From Lysobacterales bacterium (GTDB taxonomy: Bacteria > Pseudomonadota > Gammaproteobacteria > Xanthomonadales > SZUA-38): a DNA stretch of 35,822 bases. The notes below the pieces were generated by a model that had not been told where the DNA came from, searched no databases, and worked only from the letters and a program-made list of their open reading frames with translations. Both the position numbers and the translations under genes were made by a program. The stretch's first letter is position 1; every line of letters starts with the position of its first letter. The stretch is from positions 1 through 35,822 of the forward strand of contig JANQOZ010000088.1 in the NCBI GenBank assembly GCA_028285525.1. Direction: 5' to 3'. Positions 8,403 to 19,300 of this stretch are shown here, piece after piece.

Positions 8403-9839
8403 ATGGAACGCACCACCGTGGTCCTGGTGACCCTGGTCACCTACAAGATCCTGCTCCTGGGAATTGGACTGTGGGCGCAGCGTCGCACCCGCAACACGGA
8501 GGACTACTTTCTCGGCGGCCAGCAGCTCGGCCCGTTTGTGGCCGCCATCAGCTATGCGGCGAGTTCCTCCTCCGCGTGGACCCTGCTCGGCGTCAGCGGT
8601 GCGGCGTTCAGCCTCGGGCTGGGTGCGTTCTGGCTGCTCCCCGGGATTGTCGCGGCCCATATCGTCTGCTGGTTCTGGCTGGCGCCGAGGCTCCAGGCCC
8701 GCACCGCGGGCGGCGCCGCGCTGACGTTGACCGACGTGCTGGCCGGCGACGCCCAAGGCCGCTGGCGCGGCGCGCTGGCGGTCAGCGCGTCGCTGATTGT
8801 CCTGTTTTGTTTTGTGTTTTACGTGGCCGCACAGTTTCAAGGTGCCGGCAACACGTTCACCAGCAATTTCGACATGGACGGCAACCAGGCGCTGTGGCTG
8901 GGCGCCGCAATTGTCCTGATCTACACGCTCCTTGGCGGCTTCTGGGCCGTGAGCGTGACCGACGCGCTTCAGGGCCTTCTAATGTGTATCGCAGCGGTGC
9001 TGCTGCCGGTGGCCGCCGTGATGGCGGTGGGCGGCCCGGCGACGCTGCTGGCAGCGCTGCCCGACATGTCGCCGGGGCTCGGCGGCGGCTTTGCCGCAAC
9101 CTCCGCCATCGGCTTCGCCGCGGGCATGATGCTCGTCGGGCTCGGCACGTTTGGTCAGCCTCAGCTGCTCAATCGGTTTATGGCGTTACGGGACGAAAAG
9201 TCGCTGCGCCAGGCGCGCGTGATGTCGGTGGGCTGGTTTGTGGTGGTACTCGTCGGGATGCTGATCCTGGGCTGGTGCGGCCGGCTGTTGATGCCCGACG
9301 CGCCGAACGGAGAAACCCTGTTTTTTGATCTGACCAACAGCCTGTTCCCGGTGCTGATCGGCGGGGTGATCACCGCGGCCGTCCTGTCGGCCATCATGTC
9401 GACCGCCGACAGCCAGCTGCTGGTGGCGGCTGCCGCGGTGGCTCACGATATGGGCCTGTCGCGACGCTGGCCCCGGCATTCGCTGCTGGTCTCGCGGCTG
9501 GTGATGGCATTTTTGTGTGCCGGTGCCGCGCTCCTGGCCTCCGCCCTGCCCGCCTCGATTTTCTCCCGCGTTCTGTTTGCCTGGAACGGGCTGGGCTCAG
9601 CCTTCGGGCCGCTGCTGATCATCATGCTGTGCGGACGCACAGTGGCACCGCCGTGGGCGCTGGCCAGCATGCTGACCGGCTTCGGGTTAACGGCGGTCAT
9701 CTATAGCCTGCCCGATACGCCGGGGGATGTCGCTGAGCGGGTCGTCCCGTTCATCGCTGCTTTGGTGCTGGCGCTGGTCGGCGCGCGAAGCCGCAGCACT
9801 ACCGTCGATACCTCTACCGCAACAACCGTCAGGGGATAG
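8403..9839 (+). CDS. sodium:solute symporter (SSS family)
   Basis: A 478-residue polytopic inner-membrane protein of the SSS family (PutP/SGLT superfamily), which couples Na+ influx to uptake of amino acids, organic acids or sugars. The N-terminal signature is clear: RRTRNTEDYFLGGQQLGP followed by ISYAASSSSAWTLLG, the Na+/substrate region. About 12-13 hydrophobic segments follow, including AVLSAIMSTADSQLLVAAAA, another conserved SSS motif. The pattern is PutP-like but substrate cannot be assigned from sequence. The stop is followed two bases later by a TTG-started oxygenase gene, so the pair is probably one transcription unit. Confidence 0.9.
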   Translation: MERTTVVLVTLVTYKILLLGIGLWAQRRTRNTEDYFLGGQQLGPFVAAISYAASSSSAWTLLGVSGAAFSLGLGAFWLLPGIVAAHIVCWFWLAPRLQARTAGGAALTLTDVLAGDAQGRWRGALAVSASLIVLFCFVFYVAAQFQGAGNTFTSNFDMDGNQALWLGAAIVLIYTLLGGFWAVSVTDALQGLLMCIAAVLLPVAAVMAVGGPATLLAALPDMSPGLGGGFAATSAIGFAAGMMLVGLGTFGQPQLLNRFMALRDEKSLRQARVMSVGWFVVVLVGMLILGWCGRLLMPDAPNGETLFFDLTNSLFPVLIGGVITAAVLSAIMSTADSQLLVAAAAVAHDMGLSRRWPRHSLLVSRLVMAFLCAGAALLASALPASIFSRVLFAWNGLGSAFGPLLIIMLCGRTVAPPWALASMLTGFGLTAVIYSLPDTPGDVAERVVPFIAALVLALVGARSRSTTVDTSTATTVRG

Positions 9840-9841
9840 TT

Positions 9842-10435
9842 TTGGAAACCCGAATACTCGCCGACAAGCTGGTTGTGGCCGAAGACGTTTTCGACCCGCG
9901 CGAATACGAGATGGTGGAAAAAGAAATCGCCAGCCTGCGGCAGTTTATTGAGCCCACTTACCACGGCAGCGACGTTACGCTTTACCGGGCCGTGCTCGAC
10001 CAGCTTTACGGTGATCGGAAGCGTTCGTTTATTCTACAGATCCTGCCGGAAAAGCTCTACAGCCGCTCGGTGCTCGACCAGACGGACACGATCATGGACC
10101 TCTGCTACACCCTGCTGAATAAGCAGCACAAGTTCAGCACGGCACTGACTGAGATGCGCAGCGACACCGACTACCGCACCCACACCGACACCGGCTCCGG
10201 CGTCGGCTGGACGCAGATTTTTATGTCCTGGATCTGGTATTACAACCCGCAGCCCGAGCTGTTCACCCACGGTGATCTGATCGTCGAAGACCTGGATCTG
10301 ACCATCACGCCGAAGGACAACCGGCTGGTGCTACTCCCGGCCTATCTCAACCACCGCATCACGCCGGCGATTTACGCAGAGGGCAGCGGAGAATACTACC
10401 GCACCACGCTGAACGGCTTTCTGACGATCGGCTAG
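9842..10435 (+). CDS. small 2-oxoglutarate/Fe(II)-dependent oxygenase
   Basis: A 197-residue protein with the double-stranded beta-helix signature of Fe(II)/2-oxoglutarate oxygenases: His114 and Asp116 in YRTHTDTG, His171 in AYLNHRITPA, and Arg187 in EYYRTTLNGF as likely 2-oxoglutarate ligand. Spacing is like prolyl-4-hydroxylase or PKHD-type enzymes. The start is TTG at 9842, preceded at suitable distance by AGGGG (9831-9835) inside the symporter gene's end; no ATG in frame would keep the N-terminal region. Close coupling to the symporter suggests the oxygenase may act on the imported compound, but that is inference. Confidence 0.8.
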   Translation: METRILADKLVVAEDVFDPREYEMVEKEIASLRQFIEPTYHGSDVTLYRAVLDQLYGDRKRSFILQILPEKLYSRSVLDQTDTIMDLCYTLLNKQHKFSTALTEMRSDTDYRTHTDTGSGVGWTQIFMSWIWYYNPQPELFTHGDLIVEDLDLTITPKDNRLVLLPAYLNHRITPAIYAEGSGEYYRTTLNGFLTIG

Positions 10436-10439
10436 GAGC

Positions 10440-10922
10440 TTAGTCCCGGAAGTTCTTGAACTGCAGCGGCAGGCCGACGTCGGCCTCTTTTAGCAGCGCG
10501 ATCACGGCCTGCAGGTCATCACGCTTCTTGCCCGTGACGCGAAGCTGGTCACCCTGGATCTGCGCCTGCACCTTCATCTTCGCGTCCTTGATCTGCTTGA
10601 CCATCTTCTTGGCGAGCGGCGTATCGATCCCTTCCCGAACCGTGGCGTTCTGGGTCGCGGTCTTGGCCATGACCACCGGCTCGTCGGTCTCCAATGCCGC
10701 GGTGTCGATGCCGCGCTTGGCGAGCTTGCTGTAGAGAATGTCCAGCATCTGTCCCAGCTGAAACTCAGCCTGAGCCGTCAGCTCGATCACCGTTTCTTTA
10801 AGCTCAAACTGCGCTCCGCTGCCCTTGAAGTCGAACCGCGTCCCGACCTCGCGGTTCGCCTGATCTACCGCATTGCTCAGTTCGTGATGATCGACTTCGG
10901 AAACAACGTCAAATGACGGCAT
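10440..10922 (-). CDS. yajQ: YajQ family cyclic-di-GMP/nucleotide-binding protein
   Basis: A 160-residue protein matching YajQ (UPF0234) over its length: [19 protein letters not shown] at the N-terminus, [12 protein letters not shown], the central [19 protein letters not shown], and the end [15 protein letters not shown] with [10 protein letters not shown]. YajQ proteins have two ferredoxin-like domains and bind nucleotides; Xanthomonas members bind cyclic di-GMP and act with a transcription factor. The gene converges on the oxygenase gene with four bases between stops and diverges from tamA. Confidence 0.96.
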   Translation of the reverse strand: MPSFDVVSEVDHHELSNAVDQANREVGTRFDFKGSGAQFELKETVIELTAQAEFQLGQMLDILYSKLAKRGIDTAALETDEPVVMAKTATQNATVREGIDTPLAKKMVKQIKDAKMKVQAQIQGDQLRVTGKKRDDLQAVIALLKEADVGLPLQFKNFRD

Positions 10923-11054
10923 GGCGTGCTAATCTCTCTGGGTATCGGATGACGCAGTTTAGCAAAGTGCTCTGACCTGATCGCGGCCGGCACCTTTCGT
11001 CGATTTCGCAGTCTCACCTCCTTCCATGCTCTCCTTCTGCCACAAGACACGGCC
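10923..11054. promoter_or_regulatory. yajQ / tamA divergent intergenic region
   Basis: A 132-base gap that must contain the promoters for yajQ and for tamA-tamB. No consensus promoter hexamers or operator-like palindromes stand out by eye. Confidence 0.3.
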
Positions 11055-12758
11055 ATGACGACGTGGCCCAACAGACACAGTTCCCTGCTCCTGGGGCTCG
11101 TCCTCATTGCCTCCGTTATGCCGGCCGCAGGTCTGGAGCTCAAGGTCGACGGCGGCAGCGAGGCGCAGCGCGAGGCGGTGCTGGCGACGACGCCGGCGCA
11201 GCGTATCCGCGACGCGAAAAACGACGAGTCGCTCGACTTCTGGCTCAATCGGCTGCGCACCGAGGGTGCCAAGGCCCTGCAGCCGCTCGGCTACTACGAA
11301 GCACAGATCAGCGGCGCGGCCGACGGCAAGGCGGTGAGGGTCGAGATCGAGCCGGGCGAGCCGGTCAGGGTGACGTCGGTGGCGATCCGCTTTGAGGACG
11401 CTGACGTGGCGCCCGCGGTCACCTTTCCGCTGGCGGCTGGGGCGGTGTTTGATCATCAGAGTTACGAAGCGGGCAAGCAGGCCATCGCCGCCTGGCTGCT
11501 GGCCAACGGTTACCTGGCCAGCGAGCTGATCACTCACGAGGTGCGGGTGCACCGCCAGCAGCGCTCGGCCGAAATCGCGCTCACCTGGCGACCCGGTCCG
11601 CGCTATCGTTTCGGCGAAGTGCGCTTCACGGACAGCCCGCTGTCGCGGGAGTTTCTGAGCCGGTATGTGACCATCAATCCCGGGGAGTATTTCTCCGAGC
11701 GCCGCCTGCAGACGATCAGCGAATCGCTGCGCGGCAGCGGCTACTTCGCTGCGGTGGAGATCGTGCCGGGTCAGCTGGATCCGGCGGCCGGAACCGTGCC
11801 GCTGGAAATCCAGGTAACGCCCCGAAAGCAATCCGCCTACCAGGCCGGCGTGATCTACGCGACCGACGCAGGCCCCGGGCTCGAGGCCGGCGTTGAGCGA
11901 CGCTGGCTGAACAGCCGAGGCTACCAGGGGCGGGTGCGGCTTGAGCTGGCGACCCGCCGCTCGCTGGCCGCGGCGCGGCTGGACATCCCCTCAGCAGGAG
12001 ATCTGGACCGGTCCTCGAGCCTCAGTCTGAACTACGTCGACGAGTCCACCGACAGCTCCGATCGCCAGACCGGCCAGCTGGCCGTTTCGCGGCAGTCGAA
12101 ATGGGGCGCCTGGAACCGCGTCGACGCGCTCACCTACCTGCGGGAAAACTTCGAAATCGGCCAGCAGGAAGACACCGTGAGCTTCCTGCTGGGTTCGCTG
12201 GAGCTGTCCCGGCACGTCAGCGACGGCAGCCCCGTCCCGCGCGCGGGCTGGCGTGCAAGCCTTGAGACGCAGTTTGGTGCCGACGCGCTGGCCTCCGACA
12301 CCAATCTTGCCCGCGCCGAGCTGAACGCCAAGTCGGTTTACGGCGTGGGCGAACAGTATCGGCTGCTGCTGCGCGGCAACCTGGGGGCACTGTGGGCCGA
12401 TGACTTCAGCCAGATTCCGGCGTCGCTTCGGTTTTTCGCCGGGGGTGACCAAAGCGTGCGCGGCTTTGACTTCGAGGAACTGGGCCCGACTGACGAGCTC
12501 GGAGAGCCTACCGGCGGGGAGTACCTGGCGGTGGCCAGCGTCGAGTTTGACGGCCCGCTGCGCGGCAACTTCCGCTGGGCGGCGTTCGTCGACGCCGGGA
12601 ACGCTTTCGGCGGCGGCGATGACGACATCGCTTACGCCGCGGGAATCGGACTGCGCTGGCTGACACCGATCGGCCCGCTGCGGCTGGACGTCGCCAGCGC
12701 GCTGTCGGACTCGGACAGCAACTTCAGAATCCACTTCACCGCGGGGCCGGACCTGTGA
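11055..12758 (+). CDS. tamA: translocation and assembly module outer-membrane protein TamA
   Basis: A 567-residue Omp85-family protein, in keeping with TamA. A Sec signal peptide (about 25 residues, ending near MPAAG) is followed by POTRA domains and a C-terminal 16-stranded barrel (about 290-567). Diagnostic parts are the POTRA pattern LQPLGYYEAQIS, YRFGEVRFTDSPLSREF, and barrel motifs FFAGGDQSVRGFDFEELGP (the substrate-lid RGF) and AAFVDAGNAF. TamA with TamB assists insertion of outer-membrane proteins and, by recent views, phospholipid transport between membranes. The stop overlaps the GTG start of tamB. Confidence 0.94.
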   Translation: MTTWPNRHSSLLLGLVLIASVMPAAGLELKVDGGSEAQREAVLATTPAQRIRDAKNDESLDFWLNRLRTEGAKALQPLGYYEAQISGAADGKAVRVEIEPGEPVRVTSVAIRFEDADVAPAVTFPLAAGAVFDHQSYEAGKQAIAAWLLANGYLASELITHEVRVHRQQRSAEIALTWRPGPRYRFGEVRFTDSPLSREFLSRYVTINPGEYFSERRLQTISESLRGSGYFAAVEIVPGQLDPAAGTVPLEIQVTPRKQSAYQAGVIYATDAGPGLEAGVERRWLNSRGYQGRVRLELATRRSLAAARLDIPSAGDLDRSSSLSLNYVDESTDSSDRQTGQLAVSRQSKWGAWNRVDALTYLRENFEIGQQEDTVSFLLGSLELSRHVSDGSPVPRAGWRASLETQFGADALASDTNLARAELNAKSVYGVGEQYRLLLRGNLGALWADDFSQIPASLRFFAGGDQSVRGFDFEELGPTDELGEPTGGEYLAVASVEFDGPLRGNFRWAAFVDAGNAFGGGDDDIAYAAGIGLRWLTPIGPLRLDVASALSDSDSNFRIHFTAGPDL

Positions 12759-15700
12759 CCGACACGTCCGCTACCCAAGCGTCACGCAGGCCCAGGCGAT
12801 GGCTCACCCGCCTGCTGTGGACGGCAGCCTCGGGGCTGGCGGTGCTGCTGCTTCTGGCGGCGATCCTGCTCTATACCAACCCCGGGCTGAAGCTGGCGAT
12901 GCGGCTCGCCGACGGGCTGGACGGGGTGACGCTTCGCTACGGCTCGCTGGAGGGTTCGCTGGCGAGCCTGGAGGCTGAGGATCTTGAGATCGTCGCAGGC
13001 GGTCTGCGCGTCGAGGCAAGGATGCTATCGCTTCGCTGGTCACCGGCTGAGCTCATCGGCCCGCTGGTGAAGGTCGAACGCCTGGCCGCAGACGGCGTAA
13101 GCGTGACACTGCCAGGACCGTCTGAAGACCCGCCGCCAGCTTCGCCGCCGGACCTCTCGCCGCCCGAAAGCCTGCAGCTTCCCGCGGAGGTGATGCTCGA
13201 AGAGCTATCGCTGACCAACCTCACCGTCACAAGCCCAGACGCTGAGCCGCTGCGCATCGACGAGATCTCAGCCAGCGCCAGGCTGATGGATGATGATTGG
13301 GATCTTTCGCGGCTGGCGGTGACTCTGCCGGAGCGGCGTCTCGAAGCCAGCGCCCGCCTGGACCCGGCGTCCCCTTTTGCTCACCGCCTCGCTGCCTCCG
13401 TCTCAGCCCCGGACCTGGAGCTCGCCTGGCAGACCACCGGCGACCTCAGCGGCAGCAGCGGCACCCTGACCGGCCGGCAGGGTGACCAGACCATCGACCT
13501 GCCCACGCTGGGTTTTGCGTTTATCGAGGAGCGGTGGACGCTCGAGCTCGACGGTCAGACCGGACCGGTCAACCTGCGCGCCACAGTTGCGCTGGACGCC
13601 CGGGAGCTCTTTGCCGCGGACGTCAGCGCCGTTTACGCGGATCCCACCGGACAAAGCGACGACCTCAGGCTGGCCTTAAGCGCCAGCGGGCCCTTCGAGC
13701 AGCTCGTCGGAAGCCTTCAGCTCCAGTCCAGCGAGCTGACGGGCGTCGGTCCGGTCGACGGCACCACCCGCTTCAGCCTGCTCGCTTTTGACGAGCTGGA
13801 GCTCAGCAGCCTGGCCCTCACCACGCCCGACGGGCGGGTCAGCGGCGGCGGGGCGCTCAAGCTTAGCGAGCTGCCGCAGGCGGATCTCGATCTGCGGATC
13901 GATGACGTCAACCTGTCCCGCGCTCACCCCACGCTGACCGGCGTCCTCGCCGGCACCGTTCAGGTACAAACCCGCGGCGGCGACGGCGAGCCGACGAGTC
14001 AACTGACGCTGGACCTGGCAAGCGAGGGAATCAGTCCTGCGCTGTCCCTCGCAGGGGATGTGCTGCTGGCCGGCGCCACGCCGGTGTCCGGAGATCTCAC
14101 GCTGAACGCCGGCGACAACAACCGACTCAAGATCGACCTGCCTGCCGCGGACCGGCTCAGCGTGGACGTCGGCTTTCAGGACCTCGCCTCGCTGTGGCCC
14201 GACCTGGCGGGCGCCCTCTCGGGAACACTCGTGGCCGAGCCCACGGCACTTATCCGACTGGCAGGCGATCCGGCGCTGCTCGCCGGCGCGAACACCTGGC
14301 CGCCGGTCACGGGCACCCTGGAAGGCAGGGACGTCAAGCTCGGTGATTATCAGCTCGGCGAGCTTGGGCTGGTCCTGTCGGGCTCCGGGGCGACGCTGAA
14401 CTTGACCGAGCTGGCAACGCCTCAGGCGCTGCTTACGTCCGCGCGGTGGACGCTTGAGGGCAATCCGGCAACCCATAGCATCACGCTGCTCGCCGATAGC
14501 CCGCTGCTCAACGCCCGGCTCACCAGCGACGGTCGCTGGGATGCTGACAGCTACGCGTTTGCGCTGAACGAGCTGGCGCTGGAGCCGGCGGACCTGCCGG
14601 CGCTCAGCCTCGACAAGCCCTGGCTGGGCAGGCTCTCCGCCGAGACCCAAACCCTGAACCCCGGCTGCCTGAGCGGCCGCGGCGTCAGGCTGTGCCTCGC
14701 CGCCGCCAATACGCCTTCCAATCGTTCCGCAGAGCTTGAGCTGACGCTGGACGAAGAAGGTATCGCGAACACAAGCTGGCGACGCTGGTGGCCGACAGCA
14801 CCCGCCGGGCTGACGCTGACAGCACCGGTGGCCCTGACCGCAGCGCTGAACCAGGGGCAGCCCGCCGTGGCAGGCGGGGCCGCGGATTCGGACCGCGTCA
14901 ACGTCACCGCCAGGTTGGGCGGCGTTGAGCTACCCGCGCCGCAAACGCTCGAATCGGGCCCCGAGGCGGCGCCGCTGCGGCCGCTGCGAGATCTCGAGCT
15001 GTCTCTTGTCGGAAGCTCCCGCAGCTCCGACCTCAAGCTCTCGGCGGGTCTGGCGGACGGCACCCTGGCGGCGACCGGGACGGTAGCCGATCTTTTTACG
15101 GCGCCAACCGTGGACGCCAGCGTGGGCCTGGATACGGAAAGCCTCAAGCTGGTTTCTTCGCTGCTGCCGGATGTCGATCTGGACGGCGGACCGCTGACGC
15201 TCGACCTGACCGTGCAGGGACCGGCACAGCAGCCGGCGGTGACGGGTACCGCCAGCGTCAGGCAGGTCACCGCGACGGTGCCGCGGCTCAACATCTCACC
15301 GCTGCTCGACTTTGACATTCGCCTGCCCGCCGCCGGCCGGGGAACCTTCGAAGGAACGGTCAGCTCCGGTGACGGTCAGGGCCGCCTCAGCGGCAGCGCG
15401 CAGATGGATGAGTCGCTTCAGCTGGCGGTAGACCTCAGCGGCGATCGGCTGCTCATCGCCGACAGCGACACGCTCAGCCTGGTTGCCAGCCCGGATCTCT
15501 CGCTGCGCGTAGATGGCGCGGTGACCCGCGTGAACGGTGAGGTGGTCATCGACGAGGGCATGGTGGCGCTGACCACGGCTTCGAGCAGCGTCCAGGCCAG
15601 TCCGGATGTGGTCATCGTCGACGCCGAAGAGCCCGAACAGGCCCGCTCGCAGTCAGCCAGCGAGCTCGACGTGCGGGTGCGGTTCGGTGAACCCGTGCCG

Positions 15701-16351
15701 GTGACCGGCTACGGGCTGCGCGGCGAGATCAGCGGTGGTCTTCGGGTGCGGCAGAAACCGAAGGGGGTGATGCTGGGCAACGGCGAGCTGCAGCTGACCG
15801 GCAGCTACGGGGCGTTCGGCCAGCGGCTGACCATCGAGCGCGGCACGCTGAACTACGTCGAGACGCCGCTCAACGATCCAAGCCTGGACTTCTTTGCCTA
15901 TCGCCAGGTGGGCGATACCAAGGTGGGTATTCACGTCAGCGGTAGAGCCTCGAGCCTCAGCGCGCGGCTGGAATCCGACCCGCCGATGAACGAAGCCGAC
16001 CAGCTGGCGATGCTGGTGCTCGGCGAGCGCGGCAACGGCCTGAACGAAAGCCAGTCCGACCAGCTCGCCAGCGCGGCTCTGGGTCTCGCGTTGGCGCAAA
16101 GCAACAAGCGGCTCGGCGCGCTGGGGGACGAAGGCTCTCTGCCTCAGATCAGCCTGACCCAGGAACTGGGCGGCCTGGCGGTGGCGGTCGGCAAACAGAT
16201 CTCGCCGAGGCTTTACGTGGGCTATACCGTCGACCTGCTGGAGCCGATCCAGCTGATCCGCCTGCGGTATCGCATCTCCGACCTGTGGACCGCCGAATCG
16301 GAGCTCGGTCAGGAAAGCCGCGTGGCGTTCCGCTACCGGCTGGAGCGCTGA
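12755..16351 (+). CDS. tamB: translocation and assembly module inner-membrane protein TamB
   Basis: A 1198-residue protein with an N-terminal membrane anchor (about 20-42), a long repetitive beta-rich AsmA-like/taco region spanning the periplasm, and the C-terminal TamB (DUF490) domain from about residue 870. The end contains YRQVGDTKVGIHVSGRA, SDPPMNEADQLAMLVLGERG and the terminal LRYRISDLWTAESELG, all typical of TamB. The start is GTG at 12755, overlapping the tamA stop as GTGA, so translation is coupled. The anchor begins LYTNPGLKLAMRLADG, as in other TamB. It is somewhat shorter than E. coli TamB. Confidence 0.94.
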   Translation: MTDTSATQASRRPRRWLTRLLWTAASGLAVLLLLAAILLYTNPGLKLAMRLADGLDGVTLRYGSLEGSLASLEAEDLEIVAGGLRVEARMLSLRWSPAELIGPLVKVERLAADGVSVTLPGPSEDPPPASPPDLSPPESLQLPAEVMLEELSLTNLTVTSPDAEPLRIDEISASARLMDDDWDLSRLAVTLPERRLEASARLDPASPFAHRLAASVSAPDLELAWQTTGDLSGSSGTLTGRQGDQTIDLPTLGFAFIEERWTLELDGQTGPVNLRATVALDARELFAADVSAVYADPTGQSDDLRLALSASGPFEQLVGSLQLQSSELTGVGPVDGTTRFSLLAFDELELSSLALTTPDGRVSGGGALKLSELPQADLDLRIDDVNLSRAHPTLTGVLAGTVQVQTRGGDGEPTSQLTLDLASEGISPALSLAGDVLLAGATPVSGDLTLNAGDNNRLKIDLPAADRLSVDVGFQDLASLWPDLAGALSGTLVAEPTALIRLAGDPALLAGANTWPPVTGTLEGRDVKLGDYQLGELGLVLSGSGATLNLTELATPQALLTSARWTLEGNPATHSITLLADSPLLNARLTSDGRWDADSYAFALNELALEPADLPALSLDKPWLGRLSAETQTLNPGCLSGRGVRLCLAAANTPSNRSAELELTLDEEGIANTSWRRWWPTAPAGLTLTAPVALTAALNQGQPAVAGGAADSDRVNVTARLGGVELPAPQTLESGPEAAPLRPLRDLELSLVGSSRSSDLKLSAGLADGTLAATGTVADLFTAPTVDASVGLDTESLKLVSSLLPDVDLDGGPLTLDLTVQGPAQQPAVTGTASVRQVTATVPRLNISPLLDFDIRLPAAGRGTFEGTVSSGDGQGRLSGSAQMDESLQLAVDLSGDRLLIADSDTLSLVASPDLSLRVDGAVTRVNGEVVIDEGMVALTTASSSVQASPDVVIVDAEEPEQARSQSASELDVRVRFGEPVPVTGYGLRGEISGGLRVRQKPKGVMLGNGELQLTGSYGAFGQRLTIERGTLNYVETPLNDPSLDFFAYRQVGDTKVGIHVSGRASSLSARLESDPPMNEADQLAMLVLGERGNGLNESQSDQLASAALGLALAQSNKRLGALGDEGSLPQISLTQELGGLAVAVGKQISPRLYVGYTVDLLEPIQLIRLRYRISDLWTAESELGQESRVAFRYRLER

Positions 16352-16373
16352 CCGCCGCTGCGCACAGCGGTGG
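16352..16373. terminator. hairpin filling the gap between convergent tamB and icmF stops
   Basis: The 22 bases between the two stop codons form a single hairpin: CCGCCGCTG (16352-16360), loop CGCA, CAGCGGTGG (16365-16373), nine pairs with one G-T wobble. No T-tract follows on either strand, so it would be a weak or factor-assisted bidirectional terminator. Confidence 0.5.
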
Positions 16374-19300
16374 CTACATGCTGCGCCGGTACTGGCCGCC
16401 GACCGTAAACAGCTCGTCGGTAACCTGCCCCAGGGAACACGTGCGCACGGCGTCCATCAGCGTGGCAAACACGTTGTCGCCGTCGATCACCGCCTGACGC
16501 ACCTTGGCCAGGGCTGCGCCGCTGTCCGCCTCGTGACGCTCCTGGAATTCCTTCAGCCGTTCAATCTGGCGCTGCTTCTCATCCTCGGTAGAGCGGGCGA
16601 GCTCGATCAGCGGATTTTCCTCCGGCGTTTCCGGCTCAAAGGTGTTGACCCCGATGATCGGCAGGCTGCCGTCATGCTTCTTGTGCTCATAGAGCAGCGA
16701 CTCTTCCTGGATGCGGCCGCGCTGATAGCCCGTCTCCATGGCACCGAGCACCCCGCCGCGCTCACTGATCCGCTCAAACTCTTTGAGCACCGCCTCCTCG
16801 ACGAGGTCGGTCAGCTCATCGATGATGAATGCCCCCTGATTCGGGTTTTCGTTCTTTGCCAGACCGAACTCCCGGTTGATGATCAGCTGGATCGCCAGCG
16901 CTCGCCTCACCGACGACTCCGTCGGGGTGGTGATCGCCTCGTCGAACGCGTTGGTGTGCAGGCTGTTACAGTTGTCGTAGATCGCAATCAACGCCTGCAG
17001 CGTGGTGCGGATATCGTTGAAGTTCATCTCCTGCGCGTGCAGCGAGCGGCCGGACGTCTGGATGTGGTACTTCAGCTTCTGGCTTCGCGCGTTGGCGCCG
17101 TACTTGTCGCGCAGCGTCACCGCCCAGATCCGCCGGGCAACCCGGCCCATCACGGTGTACTCCGGGTCCATGCCGTTGGAGAAGAAAAACGACAGGTTGG
17201 GCGCAAAGTCGTCGATGTGCATGCCCCGAGCGAGGTAGGCCTCGACGAACGTAAAGCCGTTCGACAGCGTCAGCGCGAGCTGAGTGATCGGGTTCGCGCC
17301 GGCCTCCGCGATGTGATAGCCGGAGATGGAAACCGAGTAGAAGTTTCGCACCTGGTGATCGATGAAGTACTGCTGGATGTCGCCCATCATTCTCAGGCTG
17401 AACTCGGTCGAGAAGATGCAGGTGTTCTGGCCCTGGTCCTCTTTAAGAATGTCGGCCTGCACCGTACCCCGCACCGCCGTCAGCGCGCGGCTGCGGACCT
17501 CTGCCGCTTCGTCATCGGTCGGCGCGCGACCGTGTTCAGCGCTGAACCGATCGAGTTGCTGATCGATCGCCGTGTTCAGAAACATGGCCAGGATTGTCGG
17601 TGCCGGCCCGTTGATGGTCATCGAAACCGAGGTGGTCGGGTCACACAGATCAAACCCGTCAAACAGCGCCTTCATGTCGTCCAGCGTGGCAATCGACACG
17701 CCGGCATTGCCGATCTTGCCGTAGATGTCCGGCCGCGTGGCCGGGTCACAGCCGTAAAGCGTGACCGAGTCAAAGGCGGTGGACAGCCGCTTGGCGCTCG
17801 CATGCTCCGAGAGCCGCTTGAAGCGCCGGTTGGTGCGGAAGGGGTCGCCTTCGCCGGCGAACATCCGCGCCGGATCTTCACCCTCGCGCTTAAATGGAAA
17901 CACGCCGGCGGTGTACGGAAAGTGCCCCGGCAGATTCTCGCGCAGCAGAAACTTCAGGATCTCGCCGTGATCCTCGAAGACGGGCACGCTGACCCGCGGT
18001 ATGCGGGAGCCGGACAGGCTCGTGGTGGTCAGCCGAGTGGCCCTCTCACCCTCGCCCAGGTGGTCCTGCCGGTAGCTGTCGCGGGTCTGCGGCCAGCTTT
18101 CCAGGAGCGCTTTGGCTTCCTGCGTCAGCGCGGCGTCTTTCTCTTGCTCCAGCGCCGCCAGCGACTCCGAGGCAGACGCTTCGCCCAGCATGCGGCGGGC
18201 CTCAGCCAGGTGCTGGCGCTCCCGGGCCAGCCGCGCCTGCTCATCGCCAGCCACGAGATAGGATCGCACCGTATCGGCAATCTCCGCCAGGTAGCGCTGA
18301 CGGTTGGGCGGCACGATGATGGTTTTTTCGGACGACACGCGAACACCCGCCGGCGGCAGCGCCGAGGGGAAGTCGACAAAGTTCTTGTCCCGCAGCACGG
18401 TCAGCATCTGCTGGTAGGCGGCGGTGACGCCGTCGTCGTTGAAGCGCGAGGCGATCGATCCAAAAACCGGCATCGACTCGGGCGCTTCGCCAAAAGCCTC
18501 CCGGTTGCGCTGCACCTGCTTGCACACGTCGCGCCAGGCGTCGTCCGCCCCCTTGCGATCAAACTTGTTGATCACCACCACGTCGGCGTAGTCGAGCATG
18601 TCGATCTTTTCGAGCTGGCTCTGCGCACCGAACTCCGGGGTCATAACGTAGAGCGACGCGTCCACGTAAGGAACGATCCCGGCGTCACCCTGACCGATGC
18701 CCGGCGTTTCCACCAGCACGAGGTCAAAGCCGCCGAGGCGGGTCAGCGCAATCACCTGGCGCAGGCATTCCGGCACCTCGCCGGCGGCGCCGCGAGTCGC
18801 CAGCGAACGCATAAAAATGTTGGGGTGATAAATCGCGTTCATCCGGATCCGGTCACCCAGCAGGGCGCCGCCGGTTTTGCGTCGCGTCGGGTCGATCGCC
18901 AGCACGGCCACCTTGACCGACTCCCGGCTGTCCAGCCGGATTCGGCGTATCAGCTCGTCGGTCAGCGAGGACTTGCCCGCGCCGCCGGTGCCCGTGATAC
19001 CCAGCACCGGGACCTGTCCGTCAAACGTCTGCTGGCGCTCCAGCAGAGCCAGATCCGCCGGGCTCAACAGCCCGCGCTCGGCCTTGCTGATCGCGCGCGC
19101 CAGCGTGACCCGGTTGGTCAGGTCGAGCTCGGCCAGCGGGCCGGCGGCCGGGGCGTCGGCAACGCGCCGGCAGGTGTCGAGCATGTCGTCGATCATGCCC
19201 TGCAGCCCGAGCTGCTGACCGGTGTGGGGCGAATAGATTCGGGTGACCCCGTAAGCCTCCAGCTCCTGGATCTCGTCGTAAACGATCACGCCGCCACCGC

